Source of the DNA: Chrysemys picta bellii
Lineage: Eukaryota > Chordata > Testudines > Emydidae
Reading direction: 5' to 3'
DNA length: 64,000 nt
NCBI RefSeq assembly: GCF_011386835.1
Contig: NW_027052968.1
Location: forward strand, 1-64,000
Under the pieces are notes generated by a model. That model saw only the letters and a list, made by a program, of their open reading frames with translations. It searched no databases and was not told the origin of the DNA. Every line of letters starts with the position of its first letter. The stretch's first letter is position 1. Below are positions 20,357 through 31,550 of this stretch, piece after piece. A program made the translations under genes and the position numbers.

Positions 20357-21472
20357 GTACTGCTCTGTCTCCCTGTAAATGGGGAGCTAGTGGAAGGGGA
20401 AATGGAGCCCCCTGGCACTCACTAAAAGGGAAAGTGGTGGATTCTCCATCTCTCGATGTCATTGAATGAAGACTAGATGCCTTTCTGGAATGTGTGTGCC
20501 CAAAAACTAACTATTGTACTATACAGGAGGCCTATGATATGCAGGGGCTTAGATGAGATGCTCTAAAGGTCTCTTGTGGCCATAAAGTCTACAAATTTTG
20601 GAAACACTGAGTGTAGTATTGGGAGCAGCCTCTGATGTTTTACTGTCTAGCCGGCTTGCTTCCTAGAATGAAGACGCATTGAGTGGGGTGATCCACACAG
20701 AGTAGCTCAAACCTTCAAAGTGTCAGGCCAGCAGCAGGACATTAGCACTTCCGGGGATGGGTGGGTGTGGCAGTGACATCACAAAGGCCTTTTCAGGACC
20801 TCAGCCTATTGGTCAAAGGTGTTAGGGAGGTGGTAACCTCCGAGAGAGATGCTGACATCAGCCAGGCAGGACAGGGGCTTAGGGCCAGGGAAACTTCAGA
20901 GACCCCTGTGACTTTCATAGAATCATAGAATCATAGAATATCAGGGTTGGAAGGGACCTCAAGAGGTCATCTACTCCAACCCCGTCCTCAAAGCAGGACC
21001 AATTCCCAACTAAATCATCCCAGCCAGGGCTTTGTCAAGCCGGGCCTTAAAAACCTCCAAGGAAGGAGACTCCACCAGCTCCCTAGTTAACGCATTCCAG
21101 TGCTTCACCACCCTCCTAGTGAAATAGTGTTTCCTAATATCCAACCTGGACCTCCCCCACTGCAACTTGAGACCATTGCTCCTTGTTCTGTCATCTGCCA
21201 CCACTGAGAACAACCGAGCTCCATCCTCTTTGGAACCCCCCTTCACGTAGTTGAAGGCTGCTATCAAATCCCCCCTCATTCTTCTCTTCTGGAGACTAAA
21301 CAATCCCAGTTCCCTCAGCCTCTCCTCATAAGTCATGTGCTCCAGACCCCTAATCATTTTTGTTGCTCTCCACTGGACTCTTTCCAATTTTTCCACATCC
21401 TTCTTGTAGTGTGGGGCCTGTCGGAGAAAAACAGAGTTCTCACTATTTGTTTAGGTACAGCAAGTCAGATGC

Positions 21473-21478
21473 TTTATT
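21473..21478 (-). terminator. poly(A) signal of the 443-bp LTR
   Basis: AATAAA on minus (TTAATAAAGC), which sets the R-U5 border near 21455. Confidence 0.65.
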
Positions 21479-21544
21479 AACTCTCACAATTGCCCAGAGG
21501 GAGAGAGCTAAGCAGGTCTCTCCCAGGTAACTAATTACAGCAAG

Positions 21545-21552
21545 CATTTATA
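21545..21552 (-). promoter_or_regulatory. TATA box of the 443-bp LTR
   Basis: TATAAATG on minus, inside GGTATAAATGCTTG. Start of transcription is expected about 25-30 bp further left. Confidence 0.6.
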
Positions 21553-24122
21553 CCTTTCATTACAGAAATAACGAGGGACAGCTGCGTTTTGTTTATACAT
21601 AGGCCATCTTGATATCTCATTTCTTCACTTGTTTTGACTCTTGCCAACATACAATATTTTCTATACCTTATCTACACAAGGTCTTCTACAGCTTATCTAT
21701 ACCAGGTCCTAATGACTTCTTACACAGTTCTTTCTCACCCGCCTCACACATTCCTCGCTTCTACAAATCTCGCGTTATTGGGGTTACAGTTAGCCTAACT
21801 CTTGATAACGAACTGTCATGCATTGCATCCCCTTCCTGTGAGCTCTTTCTCTGCTTCCACAGGCCCAAAACTGGACACAGTATTCCAGATGAGGCCTCAC
21901 CAATGTCGAATAAAGGGGAACGATCACGTTCCTCGATCTGCTGGCAATGCCCCTACTTATACAGCCCAAAATGCCGTTAGCCTTCTTGGCAACAAGAGCA
22001 CACTGTTGACTCATATCCAGCTTCTCGTCCACTGTGATCCCTAGGTCCTTTTCTGCAGAACTGCTACCTAGCCATTCGGTCCCTAGTCTGTAGCAGTGCA
22101 TGGGATTCTTCCGTCCTAAGTGCAGGACTCTGCACTTGTCCTTGTTGAACTTCATCAGGTTTTTTTTGGCCCAATCCTCTAATTTGTCTAGGTCCCTCTG
22201 TATCCGATCCCTACCCTCTAGCGTATCTACCACGCCTCCTAGTTTAGTGTCATCTGCAAACTTGCTGAGAGTGCAGTCCACACCATCCTCCAGATCATTA
22301 ATAAAGATATTAAACAAAACCGGCCCCAGGACCGACCCTTGGGGCACTACTCCGCTTGAAACCGGCTGCCAACTAGACATGGAGCCATTGATCACTACCC
22401 GTTGAGCCCGACGATCCAGCCAGCTTTCTATCCACCTTACAGTCCATTCATCCATCCCATACTTCTTTAACTTGGTGGCAAGAATACTGTGGGAGAGCGT
22501 ATCAAAAGCTTTGCTAAAGTCAAGGAATAACACATCCACTGCTTTCCCCTCCTCCACAGAGCCAGTTATCTCATCATAGAAGGCAATTAGGTTAGTCAGG
22601 CACGACTTCCCCTTGGTGAATCCATGCTGACTGTTCCTGATCACTTTCCTCTCCTCTAAGTGTTTCATAATTGATTCCTTGAGGACCTGCTCCATGATTT
22701 TTCCAGGGACTGAGGTGAGGCTGACTGGCCTGTAGTTCCCCGGATCCTCCTCCTTCCCTTTTTTAAAGATGGGCACTACATTAGCCTTTTTCCAGTCATC
22801 CGGGACCTCCCTCGATCGCCATGAGTTTTCAAAAATAATGGCTAATGGCTGTGCAATCTCATCCGCCAAGTCCTTTAGCACCCTCGGATGCAGCGCATCC
22901 AGCCCCATGGAGTTGTGCACGTCCAGTTTTTCTAAATAGTCCCGAACCACTTCTTTCTCCACAGAGGGCTGGTCACCTTCTCCCCATATTGTGCTGCCCA
23001 GTGCAGCAGTCTGGGAGCTGACCTTGTTCGTGAAGACAGAGGCAAAAAAAGCATTGAGTACATTAGCTTTTTCCACATCCTCAGTCACTAGGTTGCCTCC
23101 CTCATTCAGTAAGGGGCCCACACTTTCCTTGACTTTCTTCTTGTTGCTAACATACCTGAAGAAACCCTTCTTGTTACTCTTAACATCTCTTGCTAGCTGC
23201 AACTCCAAGTGTGATTTGGCCTTCCTGATTTCACTCCTGCATGCCTGAGCAATATTTTTATACTCCTCCCTGGTCATTTGTCCAATCTTCCACTTCTTGT
23301 AAGCTTCTTTTTTGCGTTTAAGATCAGCAAGGATTTCACTGTTTAGCCAAGCTGGTCGCCTGCCATATTTACTATTCTTTCTACACATCGGGATGGTTTG
23401 TTCCTGCAACCGCAATAAGGATTCTTTAAAATACAGCCAGCTCTCCTGGACCCCTTTGCCCTTCATGTTATTCTCCCAGGGGATCCTGCCCATCTGTTCC
23501 CTGAGGGAGTCAAAGTCTGCTTTTCTGAAGTCCAGGGTCCGTATTCTGCTGCTCTCCTTTCTTCCTTGTGTCAGGATCCTGAACTCGACCATCTCATGGT
23601 CACTGCCTCCCAGGTTCCCATCCACTTTTGCTTCCCCTACTAATTCTTCCCTGTTTGTGAGCAGCAGGTCGAGAAAAGCTCTGCCCCTAGTTGGTTCCTC
23701 CAGCACTTGCACCAGGAAATTGTGCCCTACACTTTCCAAAAACTTCCTGGATTGACTGTTCACCGCTGTATTGCTCTCCTAGCAGATATCAGGGTGATTA
23801 AAGTCTCCCATGAGAACCAGGGCCTGCGATCTAGCAACTTCTGCTAGTTGCCAGAAGAAAGCCTCGTCCACCTCATCCCCCTGGTCTGGTGGTCTATACC
23901 AGACTCCAACCGTGACATCTCCCTTGTTGCTCACACTTCTCAACTTTATCCAGAGACTCTCAGGTTTTTCTACAGTTTCATACCGGACCTCTGAGCACTC
24001 ATACTCCTCTCTTACATACAATGCAACTCCCCCACCTTTTCTGCCCTGCCTGTCCTTCCTGAACAGTTTATATCCATCCATGACAGTACTCCAGTCATGT
24101 GAGTTATCCCACCAAGTGTCTG

Positions 24123-24411
24123 TTATTGCTTCAGCAAGTCTCCTTCTCGAGGTCTCTCTTTGAGGACTGAGAGAGTATTAGTGTTCACATGTGTGAGTGC
24201 GAGCAGGAGCCTCTTTGGAGTTTTCTCCTTTCCTTTGACGGATTTTACTAGAAAACAGACGTCCCTATTTAGAAGGTAAGAGCCTCCAAGAGGTTTTGGA
24301 ACCTGCTCAGTCTGATCCATCTGGTGCCAGCTGAATTCTAGGCATGGAAAACACTAGGTTAAGGTGGCAGAATTTTATTCCCTCTGTGGGATTTTGTCCC
24401 GTAGAATCACA
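24123..24411 (+). repeat. array monomer 7, right part
   Basis: Resumes at GCTTCAGCAAGTCTCC within the second exon-like block, whose first half lies left of the CR1. Confidence 0.8.
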
Positions 24412-24530
24412 GGGGACATTAGTGTTTGTCATTTTCGTTTTACCTTTTCCTCCATCCCTCCTTCCTTTCTCTTCATCTCTTACTTCTTTTGTCCTTTCTC
24501 CTGTTCACCTGCCACCACCAGGAGTGGGGT

Positions 24531-24583
<53 letters not shown>

Positions 24584-25654
24584 GCTGGGGGTGCTCTTCA
24601 CCTCCCCTTGTGGGAAGTTGATCCAAAACTGTGGGGTTGAAATAGTGCTTGAACTCCAATGACACTAGATGCTGCCATCCTGTGGCTTAGCATTAGTGTC
24701 TGGGATGATTGGGGCAAGATCTCAACCTCCCCGCAACCCACTTCACTGCTGGCAGAATCCCTCCTGCCCCCCCTGCTAGAGCCGCCTCCCTGCCCAACCT
24801 GGGTGGGGGTGGAGAAGAGGGTTCTGATAACTTGAGCTGTGGTTTGGAGGTAGAACAGCTGTCAAGGGTACTGAGGGGGAGGTAGCAGGAGCTCACCCTA
24901 CAAGGTGGTGGGTTGGCACTGGAGATTACTAGAAAGGACAAGAAGACTCCATTCTGGGGTTCAGGAGGTGGATTCATCCCTCAGTGGTGGGCAGGTAGTC
25001 AGTTTAAATACTCCTGTTTCCAGGTGCCCTTAATTCCCCCTGATTCCTCGGGGCGTTTGAGTCTTTGACAGGTTCTCGTTCCCTTGCAGCAGGAGGACGT
25101 CATGGCCAGAGTGATGCACCAGCTCCGCATCATCCGGCACTTGTGCCAGGTGCCTTAGACACTGCAGGGGCTGTGCCTCTGAGGCCATCAGCAACTCCCG
25201 CTCCCTGCTGCAGGTACTGCTCTGGCTCACTGTAAATGGGGTGCTAGTGGAAGGGGAAATGGAGCGCCCTGGCACTCAGTAAAAGGGAAAGTGGTGGATT
25301 CTCCATCTCTTGATGTCATTTCATGAAGACTAGATGCCTTTCTGGAATGTGTGTGCCCAAAAAGTACCTATTGTACTATACAGGAAGCCTATGATATGCA
25401 GGGGGTTAGATGAGATGTTCTAAAGGTCTCTTCTGGCCATAAAGTGTAGTAATTTTGGAAACACTGAGTGTAGCATTGGGAGCAGCCTCTGATGCTTTAC
25501 TGTCTAGCCGACTTGCTTCCTAGAATGAAGACGCATCGAGTGGGGTGATCCACAGAGAGTAGGTGAAACCTTCAAAGTGTCAGGCCAGCAGCAGGACATT
25601 AGCACTTCAGGGGATGGGTGGGTGTGGCAGTGACATCACAAAGGCCTTTTGCAG
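24412..25654 (+). repeat. array monomer 8, left part
   Basis: 50-bp TG run (24533-24582). Exon-like block 25090-25213. Interrupted at 25655 by the 935-bp element just after the CCTTTTGCAG splice-like site. Confidence 0.85.
25090..25213 (+). pseudogene. HEAT-gene-like pseudo-exon, monomer 8
   Basis: 124 bp. Has an additional nonsense change (GTGCCTTAGACAC) before the common frameshift. Confidence 0.48.
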
Positions 25655-25752
25655 TGTAGTAGTTCCGGGGTGGGGCTCGTCCCTTCCTGGGGTACCTGGG
25701 AGCCAGGCCGCCCCGCTACAAAGCGAATAACAGTTAGGGCCCAGACCTTTGG

Positions 25753-25920
25753 GTAGGGGCTGAGCACACAATTAGCAGTTCGGCGCTCAGGCCTTTGTGC
25801 AGGGACTGAGCACACAATCAACAGTTCAGAGCTCAGGCCCTTATGCAGGGACTGAGCACACAATCAACAGTTCAGAGCTCAGGCCCTTATGCAGGGACTG
25901 AGCACACAATCAACAGCTCC
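25753..25920 (+). repeat. 46-bp tandem repeat, about 3.6 copies
   Basis: Units 25753-25798, 25799-25844 and 25845-25890 plus a partial unit; core GACTGAGCACACAATCAACA. Copies 2 and 3 are identical, suggesting recent expansion. Likely a minisatellite in the U3 or R part of the LTR. Confidence 0.9.
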
Positions 25921-26488
25921 GGCCCTGGGTCAGGGCGGGGAACAAACCAGTAGTCAGTCAGCGGCCCAGGCCTTGTAGCAGGAGCTGGGTCAGTTTGGGT
26001 TAGCCCAGGCCCTAGGTCAGGGCGGGGCAGCAAACCAATCGTCAGTCAGAGGCCCAGGCCCCTTGGACAAGGAGGAGGAGAGACTGCCACCCAGCACGGG
26101 GTGGCAGGGGGGAACACAGGCCCACCCACTCCACTGTGTTCCAGCCCGGGGCCCTATCCGCAGCAGTCCGTCTGCCGCGCAGTCAGTGGGGATCCTGACC
26201 GCAACACACTGACATGGGTTCGGGGTCTGCTATCCCCGGGCCACTTCCCATCTCCTCCTCCATGGGTACCTGTTCCTCCTGAGTTCCGTCTGCTGGGTCG
26301 CAGATCATGGGCTCCTCCGGGCCCCGAGCAGCAGGTAGGTCTGTCACTCCCTCTGGGCCCTTGGCGGGGGGAAGCTCAGACCGTTCCTCAGGATACCGGG
26401 CTCTCGGCAGGCTCAGGTCCGCGGGAGCTCGGGCACCAGCGTCTGTCCTCTCCCGCTGCCGGCCAGCTACTGAGCGCTGTGGCTTGGC

Positions 26489-26510
26489 CTTTATACTTCC
26501 TGTCCCGCCC
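26489..26510 (-). promoter_or_regulatory. LTR core promoter: TATA box and GC box
   Basis: Minus-strand TATAAAG at 26495-26489, preceded by GGAAGT and GGGGCGGGAC. Two more GGAAGTCAAGG motifs lie upstream near 26515 and 26552. Confidence 0.55.
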
Positions 26511-26589
26511 CTTGACTTCCGGGGGGTGGGGACAGGCCGCGGTGGCCTTGACTTCCTGGGGCGCCTGGGAGCCAGGCCGCCCCGCTACA

Positions 26590-26987
26590 TGCAGTATCTC
26601 AGCGTATTGGTCAAAGGTGTTAGGGAGGTGGTGACCTCAGAGAGAGATGCTGACATCAGTCGGGGCCCAGGGCCAGGGAAACCTCAGAGTCCCCTGTGGC
26701 TTTGCTTTAGCAAGTCTCCTTCTCGAGGTCTCTCTTTGAGGACTGAGAGAGTATTAGGGTTCACGTATGTGAGTGAGAGCAGGAGCCTCTTTCGAGTTTT
26801 CTCCTTCCCTTTTACTGATTTTACTAGAAAACAGACGTCCCTGTTTAGAAGGTAAGAGCCTCCAAGAGGTTTTTGAACCTGCTCAGTCTGATCCACCTGG
26901 TGCCCGTTGAATTCTAGGCATGGAAAACACTGGTTCAAGGTGACAGAATTTTGTAGTCCACACGGGATTTTGTCCTGTGGAATCACT
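26590..26987 (+). repeat. array monomer 8, right part
   Basis: Starts with the duplicated TGCAG and carries the second exon-like block to 26847. Confidence 0.83.
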
Positions 26988-28595
26988 GGGGACATTAGGG
27001 TTTGTCCTTTTCGTTTTACCTTTTCCACCATCCCTCCTTCCTTTCTCTTCATCTCTTACTTCTTTTGTCCTTTCTCCTGTTCCCCTCCCACCACCAGGAG
27101 TGGTGTGTGTGTGTGTGTGTGTGTGTTGCTGGGGATGATCTTCACCTCCTCTTGTGGGAAGTTCATCCAAAACTGTGGGGTTGAAATAGTGCTTGGACTC
27201 CACAGACACTAGATGCTGCCATCCTGTGGCTTAGCGTTAGTGTCTCGGATGACTTGGGCAAGATCTCAACCTCCCCGCAACCCACTTCACTGCTGCCAGA
27301 ATCCCTCCTGCCCCCACTGCTAGACCCGCCTCCCAGCCCAACCTTGGTGGGGGTCTAGAAGAGGTTTCTGATGACTTAAGCTGTGGTTTGGAGGTGGAAC
27401 AGCTGTCAAGGACACTGAGGGGGAGGTAGCAGGAGCTCACCCTAGAAGGAGGGGGATTGGCACTGGAGGTTACTAGAAAGGACAAGAAGACTCCATTCTG
27501 GGATTCAGGAGGTGAATTCATCCCTCAGTGTTGGGCAGGTGCTGAGTGGAAATACTGCTGGTTCCAGGTGCCCTTAATTCCCCCTGATTCCTCGGGGCGT
27601 TTGAGTCTGACAGGTTCTCATTCCCTTGCAGCAGGAGGGCGTCACGGCCAAAGTGAGGCACCAGCTCCGCATCATCCATCACTTGCGCCAGGTGCCTGAG
27701 ACACTGCAGGGGTTGTGCCTCTGAGGCCTTCAGCAACTCCCGCTCCCTGTTGCAGGTACTGCTCTGGCTCACTGTAAATGGGGAGCTAGTGGAAGGGGAA
27801 ATGGAGCCCCCTGGCACTCAGTGAAAGGGAAAGTGGTGGATTCTCCATCTCTTGAAGTCATTGAATGAAACTAGATGCCTTTCTGGAATGTTTGTGCCCA
27901 AAAAGTAACTATTGTCCTATACAGGAAGCCTATGATATGCAGGGGGTTAGATGAGATGCTCTAAAGGTCTCTTCTGGCCATAAAGTGTATTAATTTTGGA
28001 AACACTGAGTGTAGCATTGGGAGCAGCCTCTAATGTTTTACTGTCTAACCGGCTTGCTTCCTAGAATGAAGACGCATTGAGTGGGGTGATCCACGGAGAG
28101 TAGCTCAAACCTTCAAAATGTCAGGCCAGCAGCAGGATATTAGCACTTCAGGGGATGGGTGGGTGTGGCAGTGACATCACAAAGGCCTTTTGCAGGAGCT
28201 CAGCCTATTGGTCAAAGTTGTTAGGGAGGTGGTGACCTCAGAGAGAGATGCTCACATCAGCCAGGCAAAACAGGGGCGCAGGGCCAGGGAAACCTCAGAG
28301 ACCCCTGTGGCTTTGCTTCAGCAAGTCTCCTTCTCGAGCTCTCTTTGAGGACTGAGAGAGTATTAGGGTTCACATATGTGAGTGTGAGCAGGAGCCTCTT
28401 TCAAGTTTTCTCCTTTCCTTTTACCCATTTTACTAGAAAACAGAAGTCCCTGTTGAGAAAGTAAGTGCCTCGGAGAGGTTTGTAACCTGTTCAGTCTGAT
28501 CCACCTGGTGCCATCTGAATTCTAGGCATGGAAAACACTAGTTTAAGGCGGCAGAATTTTATTCCCTCCCTGGGATTTTGTCCCGTAGAATCACT
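26988..28595 (+). repeat. array monomer 9 (1.61 kb)
   Basis: TG run 27103-27126. Exon-like block 27632-27755. Ends at the PLE target site GGGGATATTAGG. Confidence 0.86.
27632..27755 (+). pseudogene. HEAT-gene-like pseudo-exon, monomer 9
   Basis: 124 bp with AG/GT borders. GTGATG is changed to GTGAGG (Met to Arg), followed by the common frameshift. Confidence 0.48.
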
Positions 28596-28607
28596 GGGGA
28601 TATTAGG

Positions 28608-29082
28608 AAAACAACAAGGAGTCTGGTGGCACCTTAAAGACTAACAGATTTATTTGGGCATAAGCTTTCGTGAGTAAAAACCTCACTTCTTCGGATGCAT
28701 AGAGTGAAAGTTACAGATGCAGGCATTATATACTGACACATGGAGAGCAGGGAGTTACTTCACAAGTGGAGAACCAGTGTTGACAGGGCCAATTCAAAAA
28801 TCAGGGTGGATGTAGTCCACTCCCAATAATAGATGAGGAGGTGTCAATTCCAGGAGAGGAAAAGCTGCTTCTGTAGTGAGCCAGCCACTCCCAGTCCCTA
28901 TTCAAGCCCAGATTAATGGTGTTGAATTTGCAAATGAATTTTAGTTCTGCTGTTTCTCTTTGAAGTCTGTTTCTGAAGTTTTTTTGTTCAATGATAGTGA
29001 CTTTTAAATCTGTAATAGAATGACCAGGGAGATTGAAGTGTTCACTTACTGGCTTATGTATGTTACCACTCCTGATGTCCGA
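28608..29082 (-). repeat. PLE pLTR, downstream copy
   Basis: Repeats 31551-32026. It contains the C-terminal coding end of the PLE protein (stop at 28801-28803) and the non-coding tail. Homology ends at GTCCGA, after which the GIY-YIG coding sequence continues. Confidence 0.85.
28658..28698 (-). ncRNA. hammerhead-ribozyme-like motif in PLE pLTR, copy 2
   Basis: Same 41-mer as at 1680-1720 and 31601-31641: GCAT/ATGC outer stem, CCGAAGA box, GTGAG/CTCAC stem, GAAA, palindromic AGCT, T. Located in the transcribed 3' tail of the element. Confidence 0.4.
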
Positions 29083-31507
29083 TTTGTGTCCATTTATTCA
29101 TTTGCGGAGGGACTGTCCGGTTTGGCCAATGTACATGGGAGAGGGGCATTGCTGGCACATGATGGCATATATGACATTAGTGGATGTGCAGGTGAATGAG
29201 TCCCTGATGGTGTGGCTGATGTGGTTGGGTCCTCTGATGCTGTTGCCAGAGTAGATATGGGGACAGAGTAGGCAACGAGGTTTGCTACGGGGATAGGTTC
29301 CTGGGTTGGTGTTTCTGTGGTGTGGTGTGTAGTTGCTGGTGAGTATTTGCTTCAGGTTGGGGGGTTGTCTGTAAGCGAGGAGTGGCCTGCCTCCCAAGGT
29401 CTGTGAGAGTGAGGGATCATTTTCCAGGATAGGTTGTAGATCGTGGATAATGCGCTGGAGAGGTTTTAGCTGGGGGCTGTATGTGATGGCCAGTGGTGTT
29501 CTGTTATTGTTCTTGTTGGGCCTGTCCTGTAGTAGGTGATTTCTGGGTACCCGTCTTGCTCTGTCAATCTGTTTCCTCACTTCCCCAGGTGGGTATTGTA
29601 GTTTTACGAATGCTTGATAAAGATCTTGTAGGTGTTTGTCTCTGTCTGAGGGGTTGGAGCAAATTCGGTTGTATCTTAGGGCTTGGCTGTAGACAATGGA
29701 TCGTGTGATGTGTCTTGGATGGAAGCCGGAGGCATGTAGGTACGTATAGCGGTCAGTAGGTTTCCGGTATAGGGTGGTGTTTATGTGACCATCACTTATT
29801 TGTACTGTAGTGTCCAGGAAGTGGATCTCTTGTGTGCACTGGTCCAGGCTGAGGTTGATGGTGGGGTGGAAATTGTTGAAGCCAGGTGGAATTCTTCAAG
29901 GGCCTCCTTTCCATGGGTCCATATGATGAAGATGTCGTCAATGTAGTGCAAGTAGAGGAGGGGCACTAGGGGACGAGAGCTGAGGAAGCGTTGTTCTAAG
30001 TCAGACATAAAAATGTTGGCATACTGTGGGGCCATGCGAGTACCCATAGCAGTGCCACTGACTTGAAGGTATAAGTTGTCCCCAAATCTGAAGTGGTTGT
30101 GGGTGAGGACAAAGTCACAAAGCTCAGCCACCAGGCTTGCTGTGGCCTCATCAGGGATACTGTTCCTGACAGCTTGTAGTCCATCCTCATGTGGAATATT
30201 GGTATAAAGTGCTTCTACCTGCATGGTGGCCAGGATGGTGTTTCCAGGAAGAACATCAATGCATTGTAGTTTCCTCAGGAAGTTGGTGGTGTCTTGAAGA
30301 TAGCTGGGAGTGCTGGTAGCATAGGGCCTGAGGAGAGAGGCCAAATAGCCAGATAATCCTGCCGTCAGAGTGCCAATGCCTGAGATGATGGGGCGTCCAG
30401 GGTTTCCGGGTTTATGGATCTTGGGTAGCAGATAGAATACCCCTGGTCGGGGTTCTGGGGGTGTGTCCATGTAGATTTGTTCCCGTACTGTAGCTGGGAG
30501 TTTCTTGAGCAGATGGTGTAGTTTCTTTTGGTATTCCTCAGTGGGATCAGAGGATAGTGGCCTGTAGAATGTGGTCTTGGAGAGTTGCCTGGCAGCCTCC
30601 TGTTCATAATCTGACCTGTTCATTATGACTACAGCACCTCCTTTGTCAGCCCCTTTGATGATAATGTCAGAGTTGTTTCTGAGGCTGTGGATGGCATTGC
30701 GTTCTGTACGGCTGAGGTTATGGGACAAGTGATGTTGTTTGTCCACAATTTCAGCCTGTGCACGTCTGCGGAAACACTCTATGTAGAGGTCCAGTCTGTC
30801 ATTTCGACCATCAGGAGGAGTCCACGCAGAATTCTTCTTTTTGTAGTGTTGGTAGGAGGGTTCCTGTGGGTCAGTGCACTGTTCAGTGGTGCGTTGAAAA
30901 TATTCCTTGAGTCGGAGACGAGGAAAGTAGGCTTCCAGATCACCGCAGAACTGTATCATGTTCGTGGGGACGGTGGGACAGAAAGAGAGTCCCCGAGATA
31001 GGACAGACTCTTCTGCTGGGCTAAGCGTGTGGTTGGAAAGATTGACAATGTTGTTAGATGAGTTGAGGGTACCATTGTTGTAGCCCCTAGTGGCAGGTAT
31101 TAGTTTAGATAACTTACAGTCCTTTTTCCTCTGTAGAGAAGTGAAGTGTGCATTGTAAATGGCTTGTCTCATTTTTGTAAAGTCCAGCCACGTGGAAGTT
31201 TGTGTAGAAGGCTGGTATTGTATGAGAGTCTCCAGTTCTGAGAGCTCATTCTTGATCTTCTCCTGTCTGCTGTACAGGATGCTGATCAGGTGCTTCCTCA
31301 GTTTCTTTGAGAGAGTGTGTGGCACAATCTCTCACCATACTCAATGTAGTATGTTGATTGCAATGGATTTTTGACCTTCCGTCCTTTTGGTATGATGTCC
31401 ATCTGTTTGCATTTGGAGAGGAAGATGATGTCTGTCTGTATCTGTGCAAGTTTTTTGTTGAGGTTGATGGATTTCCACTCCATACGGCTAAATTTAGTGC
31501 CTTGCAT
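28801..31507 (-). pseudogene. PLE reverse transcriptase - GIY-YIG endonuclease ORF, three lesions
   Basis: Starts at ATG 31507 (MQGTKFSRMEWKS). The main open stretch, 31325-29796 (509 codons), holds the RT: NNSDIIIKGADKGGAVVIM, VFYLLPKIHKPGNPGRP, ALYTNIPHEDGLQA, TAMGTRMAPQYANIFM and the YIDDIFIIW box. The endonuclease follows at 29580-29098 with a CCLL..H zinc-like cluster (RCLLCPHIY) and the GIY-YIG core (VIYAIMCQQCPSPMYIGQTG). The C-terminus runs into the pLTR, ending GLHPP. Lesions: a 2-nt shift in a CT-repeat near 31310, a 1-nt shift near 29885, and TGA at 29098-29100 in place of an Arg. The motif A Asp is Gln here (codon 30219-30221). Confidence 0.87.
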
Positions 31508-31550
31508 GGTGTCAAGTATCAGGGGGTAGCCATGTTAGTCTGTATCTACA

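Larger units (their letters stand above)
19539..20914 (+). repeat. array monomer 7, left part
   Basis: Has the longest TG run of the array (19658-19730, 73 bp) and an exon-like block 20239-20356 with small deletions. Interrupted by a CR1 at 20915 and resumes at 24123-24411. Confidence 0.82.
21419..21861 (-). mobile_element. solo LTR (443 bp) with 4-bp target duplication
   Basis: Begins TGTCGG and ends TTCCACA on plus, so it has retroviral-type TG...CA ends, and is flanked by GGCC on both sides (21415-21418 and 21862-21865). On the minus strand it has a TATA box (TATAAATG) and, 70 bp downstream, AATAAA, the order expected of U3-R-U5. It is a relic of LTR recombination with no internal genes left. 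Confidence 0.88.
21010..24081 (-). pseudogene. CR1 ORF2, nearly intact
   Basis: The ORF reads leftwards: endonuclease part 24081-23779 (MDGYKLFRKDRQGRKGGG, LVLMGDFNHPDIC); an in-frame TAG where a Trp is expected (before ESNTAVNSQ); then an uninterrupted 657-codon stretch 23763-21790 with linker and RT ([49 protein letters not shown]). The coding sequence is broken by the LTR at 21861 and resumes 21396-21010 ([16 protein letters not shown], ending DKALAGMI). Apart from one nonsense codon and the LTR the frame is open, which points to a recent insertion. Confidence 0.9.
20915..24122 (-). mobile_element. young CR1 LINE (about 3.2 kb, 5'-truncated), hit by a solo LTR
   Basis: Minus-strand CR1 of a different subfamily from the duplicated one. 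The 3' end at left is the typical CR1 octamer-like repeat (TCATAGAATCATAGAATCATAGAAT) followed by TCAGGGTTGGAAGGGACCTC. It is truncated in the endonuclease domain at the right (ACTTGGTGGGATAACTC reversed). It splits the GTGGCTTTGCTTCAGC site of monomer 7 and has no copy elsewhere in the window, so it arrived after array growth. A 443-bp LTR lies inside at 21419-21861. Confidence 0.92.
25655..26589 (-). mobile_element. 935-bp LTR element with TGCAG target duplication
   Basis: TGTAG...CTACA ends, flanked by TGCAG at 25650-25654 and 26590-26594. On minus it begins with GC-rich DNA holding three GGAAGT (ETS-type) motifs, a GGGCGGG box and a TATA box (GTATAAAGG), so it is most simply a solo LTR read leftwards. 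Alternatively it is a miniature LTR element. Its first 68 bp (ending CCTGGGAGCCAGGCCGCCCC, then GCTACA) reappear imperfectly as its last 76 bp, so it has terminal direct repeats of its own. No gene is recognised. A 46-bp repeat lies at 25753-25920. Confidence 0.75.

Noticed and set aside
25636..25863. Minus-strand ORF over the 46-bp repeats
   Set aside because: The repeated peptide is a by-product of a minisatellite inside an LTR; no start context or homology.
25753..25920. CRISPR-like array
   Set aside because: The 46-bp units are contiguous without spacers, in a vertebrate LTR.
26101..26855. Plus-strand ORFs of about 180 codons running from the LTR element into the monomer
   Set aside because: GC-rich LTR sequence read antisense to its promoter, crossing the element border; no recognisable domain.
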